Assembly (NCBI GenBank): GCA_038380795.1
Contig: CM076264.1
Coordinates: 2,048,001-2,112,000, forward strand
Direction of reading: 5' to 3'
Source: Pyrocephalus nanus
Taxonomy: Eukaryota; Chordata; Aves; Passeriformes; Tyrannidae
DNA: 64,000 nucleotides
Shown here: in pieces, positions 12,290 through 24,560 of the stretch
How positions within the stretch are numbered: the first letter of the stretch is position 1
Layout of the letters: every line of letters begins with the position of its first letter
Position numbers and translations under genes: made by a program
Notes under the pieces: generated by a model
What the model saw: the letters and a program-made list of their open reading frames with translations, nothing else
Database searches by the model: none
What the model was told of the DNA's origin: nothing

Positions 12290-14880
12290 AGCACCCAGCC
12301 CGTGCATAACTACCTAACGCTTGGCTTTGTGAGCCTGTCTGCACACGTGCTTCCTGCGCCTACAGGAAAGCCTGCACAGCTAAAGGGGCTAATTTTGGCA
12401 ATAAACCCTGGATGTTGGTTTGGGGCAGCGATGAGAAGGGCCTTTGTTCATCGTCAATTCTGAACCGGCATTCCGAGACTGTTCCAGTTGTTAAACGTGA
12501 CGTTGGAGTTGGTTGTGTATTAACAATGACAAGATAATGCAGGCTCTGACAAGGACTTAAATGTGTAATTCCCGTGCTGTGGGATAATGGCATGAAAACC
12601 TCTCCTCCAGCGACTGCTGCTGTTGTAATCCAAAATTATTTAGGTGGCTCAGTTTGGAAAATTTAATCCCCAAAGTAGTTCAGTCCCATTCACTGGGAGT
12701 GCTTGACCAAGTGGGAAGAGTCTGGTTATCTTGGGTTGTGTAAACTCTCGGGTTCAAATCAACACAAATATACAAACGTACATTTGAAGCTTCATAACCT
12801 CATGAATAAATCAGTAACATAGGGTGGAACTCTGGGACATCTGGCTGCTTGGAAGCAAAATATTTGTGTTCCATAGAACAACTTCATCCAGGCTGGTTAA
12901 TTACACAAAACAGAAAGTTCTCAGACTCGGTGCAGCAGCTTTAATTATGTTAGGCCTCCTAAATGGGTTGTGGTGCACAGTGATTAGTCAGAGACAGTTA
13001 AAGGTATTTTTTTCTTATTATCTAACATCTAATTATAAATTAAAGTTTTATGATCCTACAAAATACATACTAGTCGTGTTGAAGGGATTTCTGTTGCTTT
13101 TTTATTTTATCCGTTTTTTTTCAGTGTGTATTCTCATTTTGTCACCAAGCTCAGCCTTGTTGGCTGTGTGGCTGCTGCAGAGGGAAACATCACACTTGGA
13201 CTGGGTGTATTGGGCAGGAGATGGGGATGGATGTGGTTCTGTCTATGGAGTGCTGGGGCTCCCCTCCCATCCTCAGCAGTGCTGGCTCTTTGGTTTCTTC
13301 CTTTCCTGACAGGCATAAACTGTGTTGAGTCTGCTGTCACCATCACCCAGAGTTAGTTTACTTTTTGATTAGTTCTGTTTGAAAGAGTATCAGTAACGTG
13401 CATTTGGCATTCCATCTTTTTCCTTGGCTAGTTATGCCGTCTTAGCCTTTCAGCAGGGCCACCTGTTCCACCTCCAGAGACATCCTTTTGCCATTCCACC
13501 CCCCCAGCATCTCATCTCCATCCCATCTTCAACCTCTGCAGTGAAACTGGAGACTGACACTTGTCACTTGAGTGCCTTCCTGTGCTGTTTCCTTGACCTT
13601 CATCTGGGCCCATCGGTTAAATTCCAAAGACACTTATATCATTTGGTTCATTTTAGGTTCAGGAAGTTTCTTCTTATTAGACTACTGGCCTGAAAATGCT
13701 TTCCAAGTTCTTTCTAAAACTTCATTTTAACTTGTTTTGGAATGTCTTCATCCTTTTCCACTTTCCTTTTTCTTTTTTTTTTTACCTGACAAAGGCTTTC
13801 ACTTTACATTTTTTCCCAACTTTGCCATAAGGTTTGGGGAGAAGCAGCAAGTAAGATTTAAAAATACGTGTTTATATGTATAGTTAAATATATATATACA
13901 CACGTTCATGTATCAGTAAAATAGAAAATTTGACTCACCACCTCTTAGCTCACTCTGAAAATTCATTTTGGAAAGTAAGGGGGAGAGAACTTTTCAAAAC
14001 AAACAACATATTTCATTATATATATATATATATAAAAGGGCAGTTAATTTTAGATATTTTCTACAAAATTCAGGGGTCTTGAAAACCTTGGTTATCAAGA
14101 TGACTGTTTTCAATCTAAAGACATTTTTCATGTGTTAAGAAAAGTAAAGATGATAATCCCTTGGGTTTATTTTGATCTACAGTGCACTGATTCACCAGTC
14201 ACTGTTAACAGCAGCAGAGCTTTATTGGGATTTTTGTTTTGTGGCTCAGCACAGGTCTGAGGTTACGGCAATCCCATAGTTCTGTTCCAGTTCTTGAGCT
14301 CATGGATGGCAGCATGTTTTTTTACTTGCATGGCAAGCATCTCCACTAGGTATTTCCCCATCTGCTACTTGTAGTTCTGGAGAGAAAACCTAATGCTGTT
14401 TCTTCTTGGTTTTTCTGGGTAAAGATGTAGGGCAGTGGTGAGATTTTAACACATGCAGATGACTTAAATCAGTTATGGTTTTACCGTTGTAATCCACCTG
14501 GAGGGAAACTACAAAATTAGCTGCCTAGCAATTTTGCATACTGTGCCTTATACAGAAAGTGCAGTTTTATGGATGGTTTTGATGTTAAACAGGAAGCACC
14601 TATTTATAAGAGCTCCTGTTTCTATTTATTTCTTGAACAGAAAATTGATGACTCCTAGAAATGAGCATTTATCAATTTTTAAAAAGATTAATTGATTCAA
14701 GGGTTGGTTTGCAAGCAGAGCAATCAATGTTGTGCTTTGAGCTGAAGCAAACATGGCATTATGGGCTCTCTTAATTTCTCAGCCTTTTCTAAACGGTGAC
14801 AGTGACTTAAAATCTTAATTGCCTGCGTTTTAGAGAGCTGTGATTTACGCATCTGTGCTGTGACCAGCAGAACAGCTGAG
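12290..14880. other. Non-coding AT-rich stretch
   Basis: No gene is supported. The 161-codon + frame at 12824-13309 has no recognisable domain; its hydrophobic middle is a product of T-rich DNA. AT dinucleotide tracts occur at about 13888-13902 and 14017-14034. Confidence 0.55.
14017..14034. repeat. (TA)n microsatellite
   Basis: About nine TA units in a row. A shorter AT/AC tract lies near 13888-13902 and another TA tract at 16631-16644. Simple-sequence DNA. Confidence 0.9.
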
Positions 14881-14889
14881 CTCGTTTCT

Positions 14890-15155
14890 TGCCGTGATTT
14901 ACTCGGTGGCTCCGGTGATCCCAGAGGCAGAACGGTCCAGCTGCTGCCGCCCGCCCGTCTGGGGGGGGAAATTCTGCAGCCCCCACCGCAGCTTCCTTGC
15001 CGTGCCCTGGGGGTGGGAAGTGCGCGGGGTGGAACCGCTGAGGAGGGCTCTGCAGGGACCGCTGTGGATTGCACACCCGCAAAGGAAGGTGCCACTTGGG
15101 CATAAAATATATTTTGAACAGTTGAAAGGCAATAGGTGGAGCGCACGCGCTGATG
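14890..15155. promoter_or_regulatory. Minor CpG-rich patch with NRF1-like palindrome
   Basis: This short block is enriched in C, G and CpG relative to its surroundings. It ends in GCGCACGCGC at 15141-15150, which fits the NRF1 core GCGCAYGCGC exactly. NRF1 sites are typical of CpG-island promoters and enhancers. The patch is much smaller and weaker than the island at 8.7-9.4 kb, so it could be a minor promoter, an enhancer or chance. No exon is recognised in it. Confidence 0.35.
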
Positions 15156-15215
15156 GAACAAAATTATTATATGCTATGGAAGAAATCGTTGGTTTCATTT
15201 TGAAAAAGAGGTGCC

Positions 15216-15231
15216 TTTTTTTTTTTTTTTT
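15216..15231. repeat. 16-base T-run
   Basis: Sixteen consecutive T on the + strand. Homopolymer without other retroposon hallmarks. Confidence 0.95.
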
Positions 15232-17775
15232 CCTGGGAGATGAGCAGTGTTCAGCTGTTGGTGTTCCATAATAATACTGGGTAATGGTGTACAAGCACTT
15301 AAAAGTAAAAGGTTTCTATTTCTAGTCTTGAAATGACTCACTAATAATGCAGAGCTGCAGGTTCTGGAATTCCTGTTCCAGCGTGTGCTGCTGCAGGAGA
15401 TGGCTCCGTTTGTCCCAAGGGATATGAGAACATCCTGATTCCTACGCAGCTCTGTAGTGTGAGGGAGAGTATAATGAGTGATCCTCTCCTAAATTAGCCC
15501 CAAGCCCCTGCTCTCAGCACCAGAATGAAGCACTTTGGGCATGGGGGGCTGAGGGGTGTCCAGCAGTGAAGCACATGCAAGGCAGGAATGGCTTTCAGCC
15601 TCTCCCTCTTGCTCTTTGCCTCCTTTGGTCCTTCCAAGGGAAGGGTCATGGAGTGGCAAATAAAAAGCTTTAGCATATATTGAATTTCACACACCTCATC
15701 TACTTTTTGTGGGGTGTTTCTGCATTGCCAATTAACACAGGCTATTATATGGGCTATAAAAGTTTTACTGGAGGATAAAACAGCAAAGAGGTGATGTACT
15801 CAAGGCCCTTCCATCTGAAGGAAGAGGAAGAAGTATGAAATGGGTGGTGAAGCTTCCAGTGCATCCCATTAATGACTGCAGCAGCTTTTTTGCTGTAATG
15901 GTAATCAAAAGCTTTAAATGCATCTTCTTGGAAAACAGCCGTTTCCAATGGCTGTCTGGATTTAAAAGGAAGTTTTTGAAGTCTGGGATGAAAGGCAAGG
16001 AAAAATCTCTCAGCTGTGAATCTCTTGACCTCCATTTATTTTATGGAAGCAAAACTCGATTATATCTGTGCAGAGTTGCTGCCTAAAGGGTTTTTTAGTA
16101 TCTGGTCAATCCCCTGTTCGTGATCCTGTGGCTGAGAACATCTCATCCTGCTGTCCTATACCTTGAGTCACAGTTGCTGAAGCCTCAGCAAAAGGAAGAG
16201 TGGCTGCAAAAACTTTTTCTTTCTTTTTTTCTCATGTAGCTTGACAGTTTTCCTGGCTGACTAAAGCCAGGCTTTCATTTTGTTTTGTTTTATTGTTTTT
16301 TTTTCTGTAAAGGGAAAACCACGTTTGGACAGTTTGATTATAAAACTTTATCGAAGTAAAACCCACTTCAAGAATTATACACCTGTAAACCAATGGGATC
16401 ATGGGCAACTTGAGTTCCTTCACTGCTTGTAGGTGGTAAGCAGAGGGAGGGGAGTGATGACAAACCTGTTCTTGGGAGAACTTTCAGGGTTTCAAAATTT
16501 GGGATAACTCAGCACTACCCTAGGCTTGATGGCAGAGGCAGCTGCTTGGGGGGCTAATTTGCTGTTACCTCTTGAGGAGTTCAACTACAGTGTCTCTACT
16601 TATTTCTCAAGATAGAGAGAAATATTTTTTAATATATATATATAAAATATTTGTATCAATGCATAAATTACACAAACCCTATTAATAAAATATTTGTACA
16701 TTGATATATAACTGTATATACGTATTTAGATAAAATAATTTGTGTATATATGTGGAGCTGCAAGGTGCAAAAATACTCTCTTCATTCTACATATTTATTA
16801 TATATTCTTTGTTATATATTATATTCTTTATTCTCTTCTTGCCCTTTGTTTCCTTATCTCCTGTTTGTAAAGCCTGCTAACAGACTCTCTGTGTACCCAG
16901 TTCATGTTTTTGTTGCTAAAGCCAATCTTATCAGTGTATCTGCAATCACCCCTCTCTTACACAGAGGTGTTGGTGCCTACTGCTCTCCTGTGACCTCCTT
17001 TTTGGAAATCCCAGCAGTACTGGATGTACAGTGTGCAATCTGTGAGATGTGGCTGAACATTAATTTGCATTGGGCACACAGTTACTGAATATTTATCAAA
17101 AATTGACTTGTATTAAAACAGCGACGTTGTGGCGGCAACCTTCCCTTGTGAGGAAATGAGGGGGAGAAGAGATGAATATCCTATGGGGTGATCCAGTGGT
17201 GTCAGTCCATCTTCCCAGATGTCCTCATGGTCCGAGTGACAAGCAGTGATTGATGTGCTCTCCTTTCTTTGTCACCTCAGCTTATCTTCATTCTAATTAT
17301 TGCCACCTGCCTGCTCTGAGCAAACATTTGATGGGGGTGTTGGGGTGGCTTCTGCACACAGGGCAGGCTTTCTGTCATGAAATCCCCTTCCATGGGTGAG
17401 AAGGACATGCAGAATCTGAGGTTATCCCGAAATATCTGACCTCTGCAGCGTACACTGACATATGGACGTGCTGCAAACCATTTAGGGCATAGCTATTGAA
17501 AATGTGGTTTTGATCCGAAGACTGTGGTCACTTTGGCAGAGAATACAATTAAAGCAAAGATCTAATTGAAAATGATTTAAAATTATTTCTGCTGAAATTA
17601 GAATTACTTCTGTAAAGCTGAAGCTAGTATTCAGATTCAATTGCTGTCTGGATTTGAACATGGATGTAATTAATATCCAACACAAGCAGTACTAAATAGA
17701 ATGTGAGTGTGAAATTTGAAATTTTTTTTTGTGTGTTTTCTCTAGTTGCTTTTAGTTCTAAAACCAACAAGCAAA

Positions 17776-17812
17776 ACATGGTAGCATGTTTTGTTACCAT
17801 GTATTGGTAACA
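17776..17812. other. Two mutually exclusive hairpins sharing one arm
   Basis: ACATGGTA (17776-17783) pairs with TACCATGT (17795-17802) over an 11-base loop. TGTTACCA (17792-17799) pairs with TGGTAACA (17805-17812) over a 5-base loop. The TACCA core takes part in both, so only one can form at a time. Both stems are perfect over 8 bp. Function unknown; chance is possible. Confidence 0.7.
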
Positions 17813-18277
17813 TAATATTGGACAGTAATTTCTTAGGATTTCACAGCACAGTCTGTTGTTTTTGTATATCCTGATATTTCCTGTCCATGTTAATTTAATT
17901 CTATTGGGTTTATTGGTAATGATAAGTGTAGCACAGCATATTCAAGTGCTTTTTTTATTTTAACCACACTTTTCATCTTCCAAAAAAATCACTGTTTTCT
18001 GTGCTTGCTTCCAGCCCTGCGCTCGTCATTTGCTTTTTGAACCACTTGATGACCCTGCATTAGCCGAAGATTTCAGTTCCTGATGCCACATATCCTCAGT
18101 TTAGTGAGAGTTAGCAGAGGAGCCACTGAGATCTGGAATCTCTACAGCCTCGTGCAAAGCTTTTGCTACAGACTCACAAAGTTTGGTGAAGGGGCAATAT
18201 ATTTGCAAGGCATTTTGAAAAGTACCAGTTTAACAGTTTAGTTTCTAAGTGTGCTAAGCTTCTGTTACAGCTTAACT

Positions 18278-18278
<1 letters not shown>

Positions 18279-18308
<30 letters not shown>
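18279..18308. repeat. 30-base T-run
   Basis: Thirty consecutive T on the + strand, with a further T8 block at about 18319-18326. It could be the tail of an old minus-strand retroposed sequence, but no recognisable body adjoins it, so it is called a homopolymer. Confidence 0.95.
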
Positions 18309-18313
<5 letters not shown>

Positions 18314-21300
18314 GGCTTTTTTTTATTACTTATTTTATGTAACTTGATTTTTCTCAAGTGTCTGTTCTCTGATTGGCTCTCCACCCACCTGGCTGCTGAA
18401 AAATATAAATATTTAGAACCACTAATGGCAATAGGCAAGACTGTTGTAAATTAAATATTTGAACAGGTGAATGTTTTTCAATATACGGGGCTGTTTGTGT
18501 GTAAACAACCAACACTGGCTGCACTAATTGTTTTACTATCAGGGAAAGAACTTGCACCTGCCTTACCCTTACAGTCTCAGCTGCTGATGGACCCAGCTTC
18601 CTTAAATCAGGGTGAACCACCACATTGCTGTTACTCTCTTGCACCTCTAGGAGCTTCAAAAGACCTTTTTTACAAAAAAACCCATGGAAAACAGTAAGTA
18701 GAAAGGAAAAACGAGTGGTTAAGTGTTAGAGCTTATGGAGAAACGAGGCAGTTGATTTTAAATTTTAACGATCTCATGTGTTTGTAGAACTTTCCTCAAT
18801 TTTAGCATCTTAAAATACTTCTGCAATGAGAATTCTTTCTATTGTCCATCAGAGATATGTTATCAATTTATTACTCTCAACTTACTACTCTTAACTGGGA
18901 AAAATCTTTTACAGACCAATGAAGAACGCAAAATGCCTAAAAGATTCAGACATGCAGTTGCTGTTAATTTAAGTGGGAGATTTGTGGGCTCTGCAATCAC
19001 TTAAGTAGCTTTGAAAAAAACTCATCTTTGCTGTCTAATTTCTCTGCAGTAGCCAATGTTTGTAGTCTGCTTTGTACAAGATAAATTCCTTTTCGTTGTA
19101 CTGAGAGCACACCTGAGAGTGTTAGAATTGCCATTTTGTGTTAGCAACAGAAACGTTATGAAAAAGTAATGTCTGCTTTAAAATCAGCATGAAATATTAA
19201 TCTGAAACGTCAATGGGAGTTTAAAGGCAACTTGAAATTTTCATGCATTTTAAAGAGTAAAATCCATGCAAAGGTTGTAAGGACTCAATTATGATAGTGA
19301 ACAGAAGAGTTGTACTAATTACTGTGGAATTCAAATCAGGTTTGTGCTTCACTTAGGTGAAAAAAGCAGAAAAACACAGTGACTTCTAATTTACCCCTTG
19401 ATTTCCGTAACCTGGAATTAGGGTGTTAGTTAAGAGGTGGAAGACCAGCATTACTTATGTCCTTGGGTGAAATGGAAACTCTTTTTGGTCATTCTGTCAG
19501 CACTCTGCTTTGGAATCAACACCTTACCTTTGGGGGGGTTGTGTTTCTGAGGACACACAAATACATGTGGCCTTTGCATGAGCTGGGTAAGATTATTCCA
19601 AAGTATTCCATGTGCTGTTATGGCTTGCTGGAATCAGTCAGGTTTTTGGGATCAGAAACAGGGCAGCACTCAGGACTTTTTGAATGAATCTCCCACAAGC
19701 TGTTCCTTCTTCCTGGGTATTGGAGTGAGTAAACAAAGAGAAATGACATTTCTGTTAAATGAAAATTTATACTGTTCAGGAAAACAATAAAGGAATTTAA
19801 AGAGAGAGATGTGTCTGATAAGACAGGCAGAGAGTCATTTCTGGTTTTTAGTTTGATTGTTTAAAGATGAGATTTGATTATTTGGGCAGGTTTCCATGAC
19901 AATTCAGATCAGAAACCAAATTTCTGAAACACTACAGAAAGCAGCTGTACTTGCAAGTCCCAGTTGTTTTCACAGTATTGAAAAAAAAAAAAGTAAAGAG
20001 AACTGAAGAATAAATATTGGGGAAATGGGGAATGAGTTATGGAGGAATATTCTCTCTTCTCTTGGTTTTAAAGCTGCTCTGAAATTATGTTTTCTCAGTT
20101 GTATTTTTGACTGCAGTGTTAATGTTGGTTTAAGAGGAGATTCTTTTAGATTTATTCTGCAGGGGTATAAAGATTTTGAAAATGTGAAGTAAATGGTGTG
20201 TTTTGGGGAGGGTGGGAGTGGAAAATGAAACACTTGACATGAGTGAGTTTGTTGGTGTGCATGCCTGCTCGTGCCAGGTGAGCCTAATGCGTTTTTGGGC
20301 ATTGACTCCAATTTACTGATAACATCTAGAAGAAATCCAGCTTTCAGTGCTAATTTTGTTGACCTCTTATTAGTTTTCTATATTTTAAAATGCAGATATC
20401 AGAAACTGTCTTAATATTCAGATAAAGCATAACATTTTAACTTACAGAACATCAGTGCAAACCAACAGAGAAAAACTATGTTTTAGTCTTTGTTATAATG
20501 TGTATTTTTGTTATTAGTGCAAGCCTAAAAATAAATGGGAAATCAGATGTTTTTTCAATCTGAAGGCACTGAAATAAATTAATATTACAATTATCATAGG
20601 TTGCTGAGTATCCTAAATAAATATCATGGTTTGTGCACTCTGCTAATTATTGTGGAATGCTGCTTAGTGAGAACAGAAACAGAGGTGCAGGAGGGAAATA
20701 TGCCTCTGTTGACAGGAGAACGTTTGCTGAACAGTGGTGAGAGGTTCCACCTGCTTCAGCAGGCAGTGAAAGACATCAGGAAATACTGCAGAGAGGAGCT
20801 TGGTGGCAGGAGGATCGGCCCCTCAGGGCTGTGCTGCTGCTCTGACTCCCCTGCCGTGCAGCTACATCAGAGACACACGTGGCACCGCACAACCTGGAGC
20901 ACGGCAGGTGTTTTCCTGGGATGCAAATAAAGCAGAGCAAGGTTGTGGTATCACCTGAGAATGCTGACATCTGATTGCCACCTTTCTGAAGTTAATTAAA
21001 AAGGAAAAAAAAGGGAAATAAAAAGTAGCAGCTTTTTAGGTGGCTTTCTGGCTGTTCAGGATACCTTAAATGGCAAGGCATTTTCGCAGCAGTTCTGATC
21101 TCTTAAAAATCAGTTTATCCAGTCTGAAATCAGGAATAAACATACAAGAGTTGCTGAGCCTGTTGCATTATAAATTTGAAATCTGGTGAGTCTGGGTTCT
21201 GGAGCTGCACAGTCTGCTGTGCAGAGAGATTTCAGACACCTGAATGTTATGTGAGGCCTTATGCCTGATTTTTAGGTGCATACTTTCGGCAAGTCACTTT

Positions 21301-24279
21301 GGAGGAGTTTCTTTGGGTGCTGTGTTTTGCCTTGGTGCACTTGGAGGTGTGTCCTATGAAACATGGGCCAAGCAAGGCAGGTATCTGCAGAAATTGGTGA
21401 AGTCGAACAGCTGCACATTCACCAGCTCCTGTTGCTGTTGTAGCTACTGGATTAAGGACTAGGTTAATTCTAGATGGCTATTGGTGCCTGTAGATGGTAA
21501 ATCTTACCTAACATTTTAAGTACTGCAGCTCTGCAAGGGCTGGGCTGAGTCCCAGGGGCTCTCTAATTAGAGGGGGAAAAAAAACCCAAACCAGCAATTC
21601 CTTCAGCACAGTTGGAGTGAATGTTGAAACACTTCATGCAGGGCTGAACTCCAATTCATTAATGTGCTGTGGGCAGCTTTCAGTATAGTAATGCCAAAAG
21701 CCAGGCTGTGTCATGCCAGAGAGCTGGCTATACCAGCACAGCCCACACCAAATCCAGGCACCTCTTTCCCTGACCTTTGGCAGCCCATTAACCAGCCCTT
21801 GGGGAGATTTAAATTGTCACTTGAAAATAACTCCAGAGAATATCAAGGCAACTTTGTCCGTGTCCACTGGTGGTAACTGAGAGCATTTGGTTTCCTGGTC
21901 TCTCTCTGATGCTGATGTAAAGCTCTGAATCTTCACATTATATTACTCTCATAGAATATTCTCAGGTTTGGGTGCTTTGCTTTTTAAATTGCATCTCATA
22001 ATATAATTTTTAAGAAGAGTTGTGTTTCTAGTCCTTCCAGTTTAAAAGAGATCAGAACCACAGAAAATTACTTTTTAAATCGTCCTCTTCACAAGGCACG
22101 ACTTCATATGAGACCATATTAGGCTGATGTAAATCAGCAAAGCTCCTTAGATGGAGCTGCTCTTTTTTCACTCACTGTTAGAGGTTTGAAATACTGCAAG
22201 CCTCTGATTTGATTTAACCATATATGGCTGTGTAAATCTTCCGAAAAGGCTCGATCATCCAAAAGGATACAAAGGCTATGCAATACCATCTTGGTGGCCG
22301 TGTGAAATGAGGAAGACTTCCTTTCTTTCGATGCTGTGTTGGCTTGTTGTCTGTTGGGATTTTTTAGTGCTGTCTCTGACATTAACTAGAAGAGGCACAA
22401 CGTGTTTTATGATGGCTCATAAGGAATTTGAAGTCCCAACAGAATATTTTGGAGGATTGTCGCTGCAGTTTGGGGACTCTCATCCATTCCAGTGAATTTT
22501 TTGCAGGTTGATTGCTGACTGTGACCAGGTATCAGGTGATGCTTATTATTCTGGAACTAACAATATGTAGCAGTAGAGCACAGAAGTATCCTCCTCTGTC
22601 TTGGTAACATTTGAAAGAGGGACATGAAGGTTCACTTTATGTTGTGTCAAGACTCTGACAAGGATGCTGTTGCCTGGCAGGAACATCCCGCTGGTCACTT
22701 AAGTACAGTTACCTTCTGGCTTAACTGCACTGAAAATATTGCCCTGCCTTCATTTTCCTCTCCTCTTGAGATTCCCCCTTGTGCACTCACAAAGATACAC
22801 TGCTGCTCCCTGCCCAGACTCCCTGAGAGATAAATCCAGCTTTTGTTCTCCCGGATTCTTTGAGCCTGGCACAGACAACGCCAGTGGCCTCATCTGATTA
22901 AATCTACTTCACTGCCACGCAACATGACAAATGCTCTTGGTTCAAGTTGAATGGTAAAGCTTTTGCAAACAGGAAAAACAGTTGTCAGCTGTCACTGTTG
23001 TGGGACCGAACGCACGTTGTGCTACAACAAGCAGACAAAAAAGCCTCTGAGCTGTGCAGCAGATCAAATGGGAAAACCCACTCAGGGTACAGCCAGTTCT
23101 GTTAAGACACCAGTGTATTTTTATCGAGACTTGTTTAACAACAGAGGGGAGAACATCTGTCAGCAATTGGTAATGTGGAAAAATAGTCTCTTTTGCTCTC
23201 AAGAAAGGCCAGAAATTGAGTAATTACATGATACTGTATCGTTTTCAAGATAGGAGGTTTTGAAATCTTCATTTGGTTTGCTTGCAAATTTAGCTTTCGA
23301 CTTAATTTGTTGTAAAACAAATTGCTTAAAATCTTTGAAAGAAAAGCTCCTTTGAGGAGCTTTGGAGAAAGCTCTTTGGCTGCAGTGGTGGCTCTGCCTC
23401 AGAAATGAAGATATGAGAGTGAACTGGGGTTGAAAATGATACCTGGGTGTTTGCCATGGTCCTGGCTATTGTGTCTCTTGTGCAAGAGCACACACATGTT
23501 CTTAAGATAATAGACTTATCTAAACATATTTTTTTTTTTCTGGCAAATGCAAAATATTTCTTTCTCCTGTGTAACTAATGCTTGGTCACATGTTTTCCTC
23601 ACACTTTTGCTGGGGTAGTTAGTGGCACTTTTGGCAAATTGAAGGTCTCTGGGAGTATTTCTTACCGTTCCAGAACTCTGGACCAAATCTTTTCAGGCTG
23701 AGTTTTTATTCTACCACTCCCCCAGCTCTGTTGAAGAAAGAAGTACAAAAGTTTATTGCAGGACACGGGGTATGTCTGAGTTTCACTTTTCTCTGTGTGT
23801 GTGTCCTTCACTCTGTTCCTTGTTTTCTTTGAGCAGGTGAAAAAGGAGACAATACTAGCTTTTTGTTTTTCTTAAATGACTAAGAATAGGTGACTTTTGA
23901 ACTGGAGCTGGTTTTGAGCTCTTAAATATTATAGGTCAGTCTCAAAGCAATGCCAAATTTATGCTTAATCCCAAAGCAGATGGGCATCTAACCCTTTACA
24001 AGGAAGTCCCATGCCTGGTACAGAGCACACTGGCATTTCATTTTGGGACTGTCCTTCTTGGAGCTTATTCATTCAATCCCTTTTTAATTGAACCTGAGTG
24101 AAGTCCAACCTGTAATAGAAGTTTGTGTTTTGAAACCGAGTCAAACAGAACATCCTTCCCTGTGTGTTCCTGCTTCAGAGATTTCATGTCTGGCTGGCGC
24201 AGAGAGGGTCGAACACCGTCCTTGAGTTCTGGCTGTCACTCTCTGGCTTTGTTCTGCACAGGATCCGTGCGGATGGCCA

Positions 24280-24560
24280 TGCTATGACCGCTCTGGGCAC
24301 GTCTGCCTTGCCGTTTCCAGGCAGCCTTCCCGCTGCTCCCTTCTCCAGGCTGGCTGGCCGGCAGCCAGCCCTGCCCCAGAGGCGCAGTGTGCGGGCTAAG
24401 GCAGTAAGTGCTGCTGGCAGCGTGGGGTAACCTCATGATGCTGGCAGGGCTCGGCGAGAGGAGCCATGGCTGTGCCAGAGCCAGGGCAGGGAGGCTGCAG
24501 GGCTGCACCTTGGTGTGGGACAGGCTGGCTGATGGGGAATGATCCCTGCTTTCTCTGGAA
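24280..24560. other. GC-rich patch with an ATG in strong Kozak context
   Basis: This block is clearly GC-richer than its flanks and has several CpGs. At 24466 an ATG sits in GAGCCATGGC, a near-ideal Kozak context, and opens a 73-codon frame ending at 24687. That frame contains one hydrophobic run (residues about 35-51). I recognise no protein family. It could be a small regulatory element, part of an unrecognised exon, or chance. Confidence 0.2.

Noticed and set aside
12645..12760. tRNA-like A box (TGGCTCAGTTTGG) and B box (GGGTTCAAATC)
   Set aside because: The boxes are about 100 bases apart, too far for a tRNA gene, and no cloverleaf can be drawn.
12824..13309. A 161-codon frame with several hydrophobic stretches, resembling a membrane protein
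   Set aside because: The hydrophobicity comes from T-rich DNA, there is no family motif, and the sequence is otherwise like its non-coding flanks.
20601..20930. A 109-codon frame with a hydrophobic N-terminus and an AATAAA at its stop, looking like a small secreted protein
   Set aside because: The frame begins at TTG. The first in-frame ATG is at about 20700, after the hydrophobic segment, so the apparent signal peptide would not be translated.
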